Below are positions 1 through 11,229 of a DNA stretch of 64,000 bases, in pieces (the stretch's first letter is position 1; every line of letters starts with the position of its first letter). The position numbers were made by a program, and so were the translations under genes. The notes under the pieces are model-generated. The model worked only from the letters and a program-made list of their open reading frames with translations. It did not search any database and was not told where the DNA came from. Origin of the DNA: Gnetum montanum (taxonomy: Eukaryota; Streptophyta; Gnetopsida; Gnetales; Gnetaceae); contig MNCI01007747.1 of assembly GCA_015680685.1 (NCBI GenBank), positions 186,001 to 250,000 on the forward strand. Reading direction: 5' to 3'.

Positions 1-294
1 CTTGAAAGCATTCTCAAAAGTATCAAATGTCCATGGCTTCCTGATAAGAAACTCTCATGTCTTTTTTGTAGATAAAGTAACCAAGGCTACCCGACCATAA
101 GCTAGAGAAATATCTACAATTGACGCACCATTTTCTTTTAACTCCAGATAAACTCTCATGCCAACATTCACAATTGCAATGTCATCATCCCTTTGATGAG
201 CTTGTTTAAATTCCTTCACATATTCATGCTTTTTGGTAAATGATAGGAATAATTTCTCCTTTGTTTCAATCAACCTATTCCATGAAATGGCCAT
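1..294 (-). pseudogene. Xanthine dehydrogenase-like gene fragment
   Basis: The minus strand reads a 79-residue open stretch whose core, EYVKEFKQAHQRDDDIAIVN followed by GMRVYLELKENG, matches the xanthine dehydrogenase (XDH) family. In plant XDH this segment lies in or next to the FAD-domain C-terminal part. The enzyme oxidises hypoxanthine and xanthine to urate in purine catabolism. After a TGA at 52-54 the same frame goes on with EFLIRKPWTFDTFENAFK, which still follows the family, so the copy is broken by at least one stop and runs off the left edge. No intron is visible in the segment. The start at 294 is only the first ATG; similarity becomes convincing about 20 residues later. It lies antisense to element I and directly abuts that element's spacer, so it is probably a captured or interrupted gene piece. 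Family assignment is from memory of conserved motifs. Confidence 0.75.
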
Positions 295-299
295 AATGT

Positions 300-1340
300 G
301 CCAACAAATACTCTTTGTACTCTTCTACTTGCTTAAGTGCTTGATTAATTTTTATGAACTTCTTACCATTCCATTCCACCCACTAATAGGAAGTTAAATA
401 AAGTCTTTGGATGGTGTGGTTCCTATCTGAAAATTCAAAATAAAAAGATGAAAATTCAAAGCACATTTCTTAGAAAAAAATAGACAAATAGGTCTTTGCA
501 TGGTGTGGTTCCTATCCAAAAATTCTAAAAGAAAGAGAGAGAAAAATGAAAAATGATGATGGGAACTCAAAGCACATCCCTTAAATAAATAAATAGGCTA
601 CAGGCACTAGTTATGGGACAAGAAAGACATGCACCCATGCTTGAAGGTCCCCTCTAACTAAGGCCCTCTCTCATTTCGTACTTCTCTCTTTTCTTCGCTT
701 TATGGAATGGTGGTTGTTTTGTGGAAACACTCTTGTGCCTTGTGTGGGTGGACCAGTCTTAGACTGGTGATGCAAAGTCACTAAAAGTGGTTGGTTTTAG
801 TCTAGACTGAGGATGGATATTCTTAGGTCATTTTAAACACAAATTCCACAAGGGACTTCCTATGACCTCAATTTGAAATTCCATTCTACCTTCTTCATCA
901 TCCATCAACGCTGCCATAACTCACCTCACTACAGAGTTCTATGTTATGCTCTATGTTTTTGTCTGATGTGTTTGAATTCTTGGGTAGATTTCTCTTTGGT
1001 TGGTCCTTAACTTTTCATGACCATTAATCAACTGTGAGCCCCACAAACTCCTTAGTTGAAGTTATGCAAGGGTAACAAGGGCATGGGCCTACTATGGGGA
1101 GTACCCACTTACATAACTCTTAGCTTGATTAGTTAAGGTTCTTTACCCTAGACATTGCTACATCCTATCATTTGCATATACCATTGGTTACTTTGCTAAG
1201 TGCTCCTTAATATTTTATTTCATTCATCCCCTAAATCATTTTTCCAAATTTATGAGCTCCAAGACCCTCTTCTCCTATGTTCATACTATTTTTTACCTTT
1301 TGAGCTTTTATTTGATCCCAATTTCATTCAAAAACTCCTT
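300..1340 (+). other. Element I conserved post-pol spacer
   Basis: No coding trace was recognised. The segment from 307 to about 760 is repeated in inverted orientation at 49165-49400 (element IV) and, in parts, at 7150-7600 (element II) and 21560-21700 (element III). Shared landmarks are ATACTCTTTGTACTCTTCTA, a GTGTGGTTCC block that occurs twice here (about 410 and 500), and GACATGCACCCATGC near 629. In element IV this block lies between integrase and the aORF. Its conservation among otherwise decayed copies suggests it is an old, defining part of the family. Confidence 0.6.
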
Positions 1341-1387
1341 GTATTTTACAAGTTTGACTAAATTCAATGATCATCTACAATGGTCAA

Positions 1388-1484
1388 TAACTACATCAAT
1401 AAGGCCTCATTGATATAGCTAACTGCATTCATAAGGCCCTGTCAAGAAGGTCTCATCAATGCCATGCAAAAATCCTATATATAC
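1388..1484 (+). promoter_or_regulatory. Putative internal promoter of element I accessory ORF
   Basis: A cluster of related short motifs (ACTACATCAATAAGGCCT, CATTGATATAGC, AAGGCCCTGTCAA, GTCTCATCAATGCC) ends in a TATATATA box at 1476-1483. The U3 of this element's own LTR has the same kind of cluster (ACTACATTAACAAGGCCT, GGCCTCATCAATGC) followed by TATAAATA at 4353-4360. Position and composition suggest a second promoter that serves the downstream ORF. Transcription itself is inference. Confidence 0.55.
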
Positions 1485-1489
1485 CACTG

Positions 1490-1919
1490 TGCACTTAGAA
1501 ATTGTTTTCATTTGCCTCATAACACACAGGGAGTTTTTGCCATTTCTTAGAGCCCATAAATTCCCAACCGTTTGTCCAAATCACTCTATTTTTCTATACT
1601 ACAGTTACCGGTAAGCTCTTTATTGTGGGGGTTGCAAACCTTAAGGTTTTAGATGAAAATTTTTAAAAATTCTTCTAACTCCCCCAAAGGATTAATAACC
1701 TTAATAATATACAAACATCAATTTTTTTGAGAGTTAACCCTTCCAACAAACTTTGGGATGTTTTATTAACAATAAAACATAAATAAGATAATGATTGGAG
1801 TAATTAAATTAGCCATAATCGCAACTTAGCCAAGTGTAACTATCCTAAAGAGATAAAGGAATTCCAATTGCTTCATGTTACACAACAAGTGCTAACCCAT
1901 GGTTTTAATGTGATTATAG
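1490..1919 (+). other. Leader exon and intron before aORF, element I
   Basis: A leader of about 110 bases ends in a consensus donor, CCG|GTAAGCTCT, at 1610/1611. A matching acceptor, TGATTATAG, ends at 1919, immediately before ATGGCACC. The implied intron is 309 bp (1611-1919), AT-rich, with T-rich stretches. Element IV has the same leader words (AGAGCCCATAA, CCAAATCACTC) and the same donor GGTAAGCTCT; element III has GGGTAAGT at the same place. Conservation of both splice signals across three copies is the main evidence. Confidence 0.55.
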
Positions 1920-4070
1920 ATGGCACCAAGACCAAAATGCCTGCAGGAAGAAAAATATTCTAAACCAAGGAAGAAATGGCCCAAAGCTAGAAGGGCCAAC
2001 AAGAACAAGCCCAAGAATCACCAGAAGAAACCCATGAAATGGGATGTCTTCATGATGAGGCTGAAGAGGAATTTGTTTGACAAATTTCAAGAGAAGAAGT
2101 TCCCATTGAGAAATCACAGTGAGGCAAAGTGCTAGGATTGATTCCAAGGCTTAAAGTCTCTTTAACTAAAGCCTAACTTGACATCATTAGGTCCTAAGAG
2201 ATTCAACAATTAGTTCTTCAAAAAATAAACTTTGAGCCATTGCTAGAGAATGCTCCAATAGAAGTTAAAACATAATTGCAAACCTCTCCCATATGGCCAA
2301 TCATCACATCGAGTGGGAAATGGTACATGGGAGAGACATATCTCTTTTGGAACAACAAAAGGCTAGGATTCATAGTAAAGATCAAAGATATTTAGGTATC
2401 CTACTCAACCAAAGATATTGTACAAGCACTAGGGTTTCCTAACATTGGGATAGAGTTGGTAGAATTATCAATGAAAGATAATCCTGGGGCCAAAAATGAG
2501 TAGACTCAGTGATGCTATGGGGTTGATCATAAAGAGTACAATGTGCTCACACTAATGTAACACATCTATTTCAGAATTGCAAACTGTCACCTTAATCTAA
2601 TGGTAAGGGACAATAAGGTAACCAACTTTTCTACTTAAGCATAAACCACTCTAAGTGGGAAAGCTCTCGTAAACCTTCCACAACTCATCGACTTGGATAT
2701 TGAAAAGAATTTCAAGGAAAATGAACATGAAAGAAAAAACTTACCCTTTCTATGCCTCATCCGAACACTCTACAAAAGGGCAGGAATTGTCTGCTATGCC
2801 AATGATATAGTTAGGCATGCTCCTTTGGCCTCATGATCTAAAATTATGAAAGATAAGGTGCCAACAATAATTCAAGAAGAGGAGCAACTACCACCACCAC
2901 TGCCTACTCAGGAAACAATGCTGGAGGCCCACACATCCATTGAGTGCTTGCAAAAAATCTAAGAACAACTCTTGAGTGAGCAAGAGCACCATGTAGGGAT
3001 GAGTAGTGTGGATCCATCTTTGTGCTGACTAACAATGAGTCATGTTAATGAGGTGGCTCAAAAAATTAGTCAAATGACGAGGGGTAGACCAATATTCTCT
3101 ACCTAACAAATGAAATTTCCTGTGAGGTTTGATCCTAATTTTAAGAGGTAATGGTGTCATTATCACAATACCATTTATTCCTAGAAACCTCTAGGAATGC
3201 CACCACCTTCTCAGTGAATTTAGAGGAAGGTGAAGGGATAACTATCCTAGTGATGAAACACCAAGGGTAAGTGACGATGGTTGAAGTGGTTGTTGACCAT
3301 GCTTCCGAAGCATTCAATGCACCTAAAACATCTATACTAGATGTATCTACACTTTAAGATGTGCAAATGTTCATAGGCACATATAGTAAAAATTTAAATG
3401 TAGCCTAATATGAAGAATTACTAGATCAATTGATGGGGACTAGACAATCAATTTTAAATATTTTTGATTTTATATAAAACATCATCACAACTCAATCAGA
3501 GCTACTGGATGCAAGGGGAAAATGCATCATCCTAGAGGGCCAACTTGAAATAGCTCAAGCAAAAAATCAACACTTGGTAGTAGAGCTTACCAAATTATGT
3601 GCCTACCTTGCTAATCTTGTGCTCCCTAGCCTAACAATAACTAGGGATGAAGCTTTCCAGCAGTTTCAAGAATGATTTAGGAAGGTTGAGGAGGAGGCAG
3701 TAATGACCATATTTAACCAATCCATAGTAGAGGCGAAGACATATTTAATTTAGAAGGACTTCGCTTAGATGTGCTACGAGACTGAGGCTCTAACTGCTAA
3801 AATCATTACTTATGTAATGTTAATGCCTAGAAGGAACAAATACAAGAACTTATTAATCAATAGTAGGAGCATCTAGCCAGGGTAAATATGAAATTGAGGA
3901 AATTGATCATAGAGAATCAGAATCTATCAATGAAGAAAGTTTGTGCCTTGTACCAAAAATCTACTATTGAAATTACTGCTTGGAAGAATGAAGCTTTAAA
4001 GTTTGAAAAAGTTAAAAATTACTATAAAAACAAGGTTGGCCTATATAATCCCACCATTTTTGTATCATGA
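1920..4070 (+). pseudogene. Element I coiled-coil accessory ORF (decayed)
   Basis: The ORF opens with ATGGCACC and a very basic N-terminus rich in K, R and P (71 codons before a stop). It then continues in fragments through several frameshifts and stops. The C-terminal part (about 3530-4070) is heptad-rich and ends with the open piece 3888-4070, where ENQNLSMKKVCALYQKS, NEALKFEKVKNYY and similar blocks match ENRNLSMEEVCTLHQKT of element IV and ENRTLSMEKVCAIH of element III. No transmembrane segment, protease or polymerase motif was recognised. It lies where Athila elements carry an envelope-like ORF, but nothing membrane-like is visible, so I call it accessory only. Function unknown. Confidence 0.6.
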
Positions 4071-4226
4071 ATACCACCATTTCTGTAATGTGTTGATCTA
4101 AACACTCAAGCACTCCATTTTTGTTAAGTTAGTATGTTTTGTTTGTGAAAGGTTAGTTAATAATCCCATACCTTTCCAATTTTGTAAAATAACTTGAGGA
4201 TGAGTTTTTATTTAGCCATGGGAGTA

Positions 4227-5119
4227 TGATGAGTCACAGTTTTGTCAACTACATTAACAAGGCCTTGTGGACATAGCCTCATCAACTAGGCCTCATCAAT
4301 GCATTGTATCATGCATCGACAAGGCCACATCGATGCAATATTTTTATTTTTCCTATAAATACTTGCCTACTAGCTGCATTTATGGCAATAGAATTTTAGT
4401 AGCAATGAAGCTCTTGTAGTATTTTTATTTGAGAGTTAGAATTTTTCTCCCAAGTTCCCATAGTAGGACTCATTAAGTGTATGAATCTTTATTCTAGAAT
4501 TATTGTACCTAAGCATGAGAGTGTGTGTGGTAATAAGAAGAAGCTTTGTAATAAACCTTGTAGCATTTCAAATAGATTAAATATTTCATTTATGCATTTA
4601 ATTTTTAATTATTTATTAGATGTTTTATAGTAATTAAGTAAGATAAGCAAGATAGATTAAACACATAAGTATGACTGCTTTGAGCATAACATGTATTTTC
4701 TTGGTAATCCTAATAGCATTATTACTTGGTACACCCAGTAGCATACTGGTTTGTAACCCAGTAGTGGATACATGGGTTTAGGACATGTACAAAAAGTGGG
4801 ACCAGATGCTTATGTTAGGACTAGTTAGATACTAGTTAATTAGTTAATTTAAATTAGTTAAATACAATTACTTTTATCTTCTTGTGAACACCAAATCATA
4901 AAACATAAAATGATAAAAATAAAATGCCTCAATTACACTTAAATATACCAGTGCACATCACAAGTGTAATTGGGAAGACAACAATTGATCTTAAGGGAAA
5001 GATTCACTCCATAGAAGACTACTACACTAAAAACTACAAAGTTCACAAAATTTGACTAGATTGTGCATGAATGCTTGTGATTCATATAGTTAGACATATG
5101 GGTACCTCACCACTCATCA
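4227..5119 (+). repeat. Element I 3' LTR
   Basis: The 893 bp repeat begins TGATGAGTCACAG and ends CACCACTCATCA, so the ends are imperfectly inverted (TGATGAGT / ACTCATCA). A tract with CTTGAGGATGAG and GGGAGTA precedes it, the same 3' internal signal seen before the LTRs of III and IV. U3 has GGCCTCATCAATGC-type motifs and a TATAAATA box at 4353-4360. Blocks such as CTTGGTAATCC and GGACATGTACA recur in the LTRs of II and IV. The 5' LTR is outside the window, so divergence and target duplication cannot be checked. Confidence 0.8.
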
Positions 5120-5858
5120 TGTAGTTAAGGCTAAGTTATATGAAAGTATGAAAATTAATTATTTGATTTAATTAATAATAAGAAAACAAATCCTAACCAT
5201 CCTAAGGACCATGAGTATCCATTCCCAGCTTGTTGTACACATCCTGAACTCATGTACCCACTACTAGGATTACCAAGTATTACACTACTAGGAAAACCAA
5301 GCAATAATGGTATTGGGATTATCAAGAAAATACATGTTTGTGCTTAAAACCAGTCACACTCATTTCACCAATTGATTAACATGCATAAAAATGTAAATAT
5401 TAACTAAGTATACCAAAAGTAAACTGCATTAAAAGTAAATCTATTCTAGGTCAAAGTGCTAAAATGAATATGAATTAATCTCAATCTTATTGTTGTTCAT
5501 GGAATTTATCCATGTTCAATTCCACTCAAATAAGATGTCATTCAATTGACTTAAATGAACACTATGGGCACTCACTGACTATTTGTTAAGATTACAAAAT
5601 AAAATAGTAACAATTTGGCTACACTATTCATCAAATGGTGCTCAATAAGTAGTAGGTGCTCGCATATTTATATATTTTTGGTAATAGAGAATCACTGCAT
5701 ATGTGCCAGTGCATCTAAGATAAATTGATAGGGATGCATTAATGCAACATCATCAATGCATATGCACCAACCCATGTAAGATGCATTGATGGGGATGCGT
5801 TGATGAGGTTGCATCAACAAAGATGCATCGATGAAGTTACCCAACATATGATGTTTCA
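5120..5858 (-). repeat. Element II 3' LTR, truncated
   Basis: It aligns with 29669-30410 in the same orientation. The U3 end is near 5858 (minus strand TGAAACATC). About 200 bp corresponding to 29466-29668 are missing where element I's LTR abuts it. Its U3 has repeated GATGCATTGATGAGG and GCATATGCACCAA motifs, a different set from that of elements I, III and IV. A minus-strand GAGGATATGA stretch upstream may be the polypurine signal. Confidence 0.7.
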
Positions 5859-8846
5859 TCATATCCTCATGATTGATAAAAACCTTTTTTCTTGAGTTAT
5901 ATATAAATGTATGATGTTTCATTACAAAAATTGTGGGGCAAAAAAAATTAGATGAGTATGCATTACAAAATTTGAGTGTTGCATGACAAAATTTTATTTG
6001 AATGGATGAATTACAAAATGACAAAGAGATTGGATAGACATCAAAGTTTAAAAAATTACAAAATTCTCTAAAAATATATTGATAATGAATCTTCATGTTG
6101 TTCCTAATGATGGCAGTTTTCCAATCTTGGTTGTTATGTTGGTGCTTTTCTTGTATGTAGAATGTTTTGAAGGAGGGACTGAAATTTCTTCTTATCAACC
6201 CATGGGTTTCTAGCTAATGAACATGTGATGGTTGAGCTTTAATTCTTGTTTATGCTACTTTTCCATGACCTCTTTCCCTTTCCTTGCAAAAAACCTTCAA
6301 CCTTAGGCATTCCTTTAGCATTACTTGCACTCACCAAAGGATCAATATTAGTTTTGGTAAATTTTGTTTCTAAGTAATTAACCCTTTTTGGATCCCTAGT
6401 TAGCTCAAACTTCAAAAAACATTTACAAGGCTATAAGGTAGCTAAAATCATTAAGTGGTTTAATTTATGTTGATTATTATTACTATTAGTTACCATAATG
6501 TTCAATAATAGGGTATTAGAAAGAATTTCAAAAATTATATCCTTAGGTTCCATGATAAATGAGGTTAATTTTGGAAGCTTACAAGTTTTTAAACAACTAA
6601 AACCAAAAGTCTAGTTTATAACATGCCTAAGGAATATTGAATTTCAAGGATAGTTCAATATAAAACTAGTATAAATTAATTGAGTTGATAAGAAGTAGTT
6701 CCAAAATCATGCATAAAGTTTGAGAAATTTTCCATGATGTCTTGAAATATGTGCTTTTCATTTTAGAGCCATGATTAACAAAAGTCATGTAAGTGGATCC
6801 TACTCAAAGTAGGCTCCTATCATAATGCTCTCACATAACAGCCTCTATAGATGCCTCTGGACACCTTAGAAGTTAAATATAGATCATTCCTTTGTTCCAA
6901 ATAACACACAACCATCTTGCTTAGAATCTTGCACTATATTATAAAAAATCATTAGGCTCATAATTGCATGTTGTAATGAGGTAAATAATAAAATGAGAAG
7001 GGATTGAAAAGGCTGGAACATAAGATACCTACCCATGTATACAATAGGTTCTTGTGTCAATTATTAATAAGATGACCATCATACCTATTCATTGAATTTT
7101 TAGACTAAGTTCATACCATTAAGCATGGCCTTGCATTAATGTTCCCCTTCTTGCCTACTGTCATGACTCCACAAAAATTATAAAGAACAAGCATCACTCG
7201 AAAAAGAAAAAAGAAAGAAAGAAAGAAAGACCTTAGTTAGAGAGGTGCCTTTAGGCATGGGTGACATGTCTTTTCAACCCCATAACTAGTGCTTGTATTC
7301 CACTATTTTGTCTAAGGAGTTTGCTTTGAATTCTCATATTTGTTATTATTTTTTTCTTTTTACTTTGTTTTCTTTTTTCATTCTTTTTTTTTCATGGGAA
7401 CTAGACAATGAAAAGACATGCTTCCTATTATGTTTGATAGTAGGACTGATGGTATGTTCCATGAGGAGTCATAGACCACAAGAAGGAAGTTAAGAAGATA
7501 ACCCACAAATCCCCTTGAGGTCACATCCTTTGTCATGCTCACTTAGTATTTCCCTATTTTTTCAAGGCACAATGATTAGTAGTTAATTTTAGTTTCGTAG
7601 GAGATGAACCATGTTGTTTTCATGATAAAGATATTTTATTTAGAGAAGATAGAGGGATAACACAATTATTTAACTAAGCATCTTGATAGCATAGGATAGA
7701 GATCCATCATATAGTTTTGACTTCTGCATCATGATTGGCAATATCATTATTAACAAAAACATAATAAACATCCATGAAACATAAAGGAAATGACTCAAAA
7801 GAAGAGAAAATTATAAAGAATAGAAATATAATAAGATATTGAAAACATATTAAGAATTGAAAAAAAATGAAGAAATAGTTAAATGATAAGAAATTTTAAA
7901 ACAAAAAGTAAAAATATACTTATTAGTTCTTGATTCAAGAAGGGGTATCTCCCTCATGACTAAACTCATGGGTGAGCATTTGGAAAATTGACTACACATT
8001 TTCTTGATTATACATTATAATTTTCCCATTTATTATCATTAGTGATTTCAATTTTCACTAGTTAGTACATTTAACATTAATGATAATTAGATTTCGGTCA
8101 TTTGGAAACATATATTTAGCTAGACTAAAAGGTCTTATATTATTAGATGGTCTAGATATGTTTCCCTTTTGATTTTATATTTTAGTTCTTGGGTCTCCAT
8201 GTTTAAGAATTTCTTTTGGCACATAGTCAAAGTGTAAGGTGTTTGTTTCTAAGTTCTCTATTTGGTTCATTTTCTTAGGACTAGAACTAATAAGCAAGTT
8301 GGATTTTTTCATGCATCCTCTAAATAGTTTGATATTCTCATTTTCTATCCATTTGGTATCTTTTGGTTTAGTGGCTATTGTGTAGACATAGTTTTGCACA
8401 CACTTTTATTCCTTAAGCTTGTTGTGGGTTGATATAGGGATCATGTTAACATTTGAAACTTTTAGCTCACAATTGCACCCTTTGTTGTTAGTAGTAATAC
8501 ATGGAATTTTTTTTGTCTCTCCATAGTGATAGGTTCATCTTTTATGTTTTGTATTGGAGTGGTGATGGTTGTTGGCTTTTGCATAGGATTAGGAGACATT
8601 GTTTTTGTAAGGAAGGAGATTGCACTAGATTGTTCTTATGCTAGTTTTGATGAACTAGTAGCTCTACTAGGTCTACTGACATCTGTGGGAACTATTCTAA
8701 ATAAAATACATTTCCAAGAATTTTGCTAAGATCTACTAACCTTATCATTTACCTGTATATTGATAGCACAAGTGACATTCTTTTGTTGCGGTTGCAATGC
8801 CGATCCTTCTTACATTGTTGATGGTGATATTGTTGATCTTTTGGTA
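5859..8846 (-). other. Element II internal remnant, 3' side
   Basis: The part 7150-7600 is the family spacer (its reverse complement aligns with 600-760 of element I; plus-strand words such as AAATCCCCTTGAGGTCACA recur near 49340). A 74-residue minus-strand open stretch at 8175-8399 and a proline, threonine and serine-rich reading upstream of it (to 8846) fit the region between gag and protease, but no family was recognised. A short (AAAG)n tract lies at 7207-7230. In 5859-7150 I see only AT-rich decayed sequence. No RT, RNase H or integrase motif was found. Confidence 0.4.
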
Positions 8847-10076
8847 TGTCAAAACCTTAACAAAAATGGAGAATATGGAAATGTGTTTGTAGTCTAGTAG
8901 GGCCATGAATGAGAAAGGACATTAGAACAAGAGTTGATTTTGAAAATAATATCTATGTTGAGATGTCATGACATCTACATATAGATGTTTTTATGAGGAC
9001 TACATAGAAACGATGAGAGCATGGACACATATGATGATTACAAGGTAAATGAAGATGCTCCAGGGATTAGGAAGAAGCCAAATCAACTAGAGAAAGCCTT
9101 AATAACCAAAGCTCAAAAGTTGAAAAGATGTCTCCAAGAAACAAAGAAAATGTTGGCTAAGAGGAGTGCATTCATAGGAAAATGTCTTCCAAAAATATGA
9201 GATGTATCCTTTTAAAAGAAGACATCTCCCCAAGGATGTTCCATTCATGAAGGAGACATATCCCTAGAACTAACATTGAAATTAAAGAGATGTCCCAATC
9301 TTGAAAGAGACATCTGCACTAGCCATTGGATAGTTGTTTCATGAATTTTGAGATGTTTTTGGAAATTTTGATAATATAAGACCTCAAATTCTTGAGTATT
9401 ATGCAAGAATCATTAGCATCAAAGCTATCATTGTCTATATTATGTTGTTATACTTGTGTAGTTGAATTATCACATCTTTTTTTTGATTGAGAGTGGAACT
9501 ATGCTTCATTGTACAAGGATTTATAATTTGATTTACACTCATTCCTTGATTTTATTTCTTTCTTTGTTGCCCTGTGGGGTTGATGTGCTTCTTGCAAGAA
9601 GGAATTTGTATTGAGCTTTTTAGGATCTTGTAGGGTTGAGTGGTTTTGCAATGTCAAAACATTCCAAAGTGAAGCTTAGTTTTAAAGGTTATGGGATCCT
9701 TGAAATCACATATTGAGTTTGTTGGGACCTCATGGGGTTGACTGGTTTTATAGAAATGAAATACTCTAGAGTGGAGCTTAGAGCTTGTATAGCATGTGAT
9801 TCACTTCAAAAATTTTGAGCTTGTTGGGACCTTGCAAGGTTGAGAGATTTTGTAGTGACAAAACGCTGTATAGTAGAGCTCAAAACTTGTAAAGGTTGTG
9901 GTGTCCTCTAAATTACATTTTGGAAGAAATAAACTTTGGAGGTATGCAAGGAATCTAGCCTCCAAGTGTGGACTACCTAATTGGAAAATCATGTAGATTT
10001 GGTGTTTAATTTGGTGGCTACATCTTAATTTTATAGGGGAACTTATTTAATCCATCTTCTAAGTTCTTGATCCTCA
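8847..10076 (+). repeat. Element B 5' LTR
   Basis: It begins near TGTCAAAACC and ends GATCCTCA just before the primer site. The same sequence recurs at 17126-17868 joined to 26992-27456; shared blocks are TAGTCTAGTAGG, GCCAAATCAA and GGTTTTGCAATGTCAAAAC. Near its end the phrase AACCTTGTAAGG/GTTGAGTGGTTTTG occurs in three or four imperfect tandem units of about 120-130 bp (9590-9900), an internal repeat that the 3' copy shares. Confidence 0.7.
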
Positions 10077-10078
10077 TG

Positions 10079-10090
10079 TGGTATCGGAGC
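10079..10090 (+). promoter_or_regulatory. Element B primer binding site (tRNA-iMet type)
   Basis: TGGTATCGGAGC differs by one base from TGGTATCAGAGC, the usual plant initiator-Met tRNA primer site, and lies two bases after the LTR end. This sets the strand and the LTR boundary. Confidence 0.75.
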
Positions 10091-10133
10091 TTGGTACTCT
10101 TAGTTTTGAGGATAATAGATGTAGGAGTGAACA

Positions 10134-11200
10134 ATGGAAAAAGGATCATACATAAAGTCATCAATGTTCAATGGGGTTACCTTTACATGCTAGAAGACTC
10201 AAATTTAAGAATTTTTTAAATACATAAGATTCCCAATTTGGACACTCATCTTGGATGGATGCACTCAACTCATCAATAGAATTTTGGGCAGCAAAGGTAA
10301 GAGTAGAGGTAAGCAATCAAAACTTTCAAATTTTAATACTTTTTCTATGCAAAGCTAGATATGTGATAGAAGAGATCATATGGCCTCCAACTACCCCAAT
10401 GCTTATAGGTTATAAGGAAAAGATTATAGTAAAGAAAGGAAAAGAGGTAATATATACACCAACTTGGATGATGGAGACCATAGCAAGGAATAGGTAGATA
10501 ACACTTCAAAAGATACATACCTCATCTACATGGTTCTCACAAATGATGATGCTATCATATGTAATGATGAGTATCAAATAATGAAGACTGATGAAGAAAG
10601 GTATGACCTTTTGTGCTATTAACTTCTATCTTTTCAAAATATTTGTATAAAGTTAAATAAGAAAATAAAAACCAAGGATCAAGATATTTCCTCATTAAGT
10701 ACAAAGATTTTAGAACTCGCAAAAGAAACCTCAAACCTAAGGGCTAAGAATAAAAAACTAACCTTGTCTTATAAGAAAATTAAGGAAGAACTTGCAGACA
10801 CTAAACTTATAAATGAAAGACTAGTTAAAGAAAAGGAATCTCTTCAAATAATTCTTTGATAGGGAAGACATCCAAATGACAAAAGTGATTTAGGATGTTA
10901 TCAACAAGAAAAAGCATCTACAAAAACCTCATTTGAATAAGAAAGCACTTTAAAGATTTAGGTAACCACTAGCATTACAAGTAACCAAAAGGTAGCTCTA
11001 AGGTTCGATGATTTCAACGAAAGGTTTATGCTTTTTTACTATAATAGATTTGGACACAAGCAATGGAATTGCAATTTAAAGTTTTATCATATGAGCACCT
11101 AGTCATATCATATGAATCTTAGGTCTTACCTAGATGCACCTAGAAAGGAAATCTTACAGGACAAAAGTAATGGAGAACAAATTAAAAAGGTAAAAAGAAC
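10134..11200 (+). pseudogene. Element B gag-like ORF (copia type, decayed)
   Basis: From ATG at 10134 the frame reads MEKGSYIKSSMFNGVTFTC, stop, KTQI, like the copia gag opening where F-x-G-x-N-(Y/F)-x-x-W-K is conserved. A lysine- and glutamate-rich coiled coil follows (LNKKIKTKDQDISSLSTKIL and on, about 10650-10855). A degenerate CCHC zinc knuckle, FYYNRFGHKQWNCNLK, lies around 11030-11085; its first cysteines are replaced, so metal binding would be lost. Several stops and frameshifts interrupt it. Gag would form the particle and bind the RNA genome. Order and spacing favour Maximus/SIRE-like copia. Confidence is good for gag, moderate for the branch. Confidence 0.6.
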
Positions 11201-11229
11201 TCAAAGGTTTGGAGTATCAAGAGAAAAGA

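Larger units (their letters stand above)
300..5119 (+). mobile_element. Element I: Athila-like Ty3/gypsy, 3' part
   Basis: This is the right-hand part of an LTR retrotransposon that starts left of the window. In order it shows the family spacer (300-1340), a putative internal promoter (1388-1484), a leader exon and intron (to 1919), the coiled-coil accessory ORF (1920-4070), a polypurine-like stretch and the 3' LTR (4227-5119). The order is the same as in elements III and IV, which is how it was recognised. The right end abuts a truncated LTR of element II in opposite orientation, so element I probably inserted into that LTR. No gag or pol is seen inside the window. Confidence 0.75.

Noticed and set aside
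5692-6198. 168-codon minus-strand open frame
   Set aside because: It overlaps the LTR of element II and its composition (many N, H, F, I) is what AT-rich non-coding DNA gives. The second LTR does not keep the frame.
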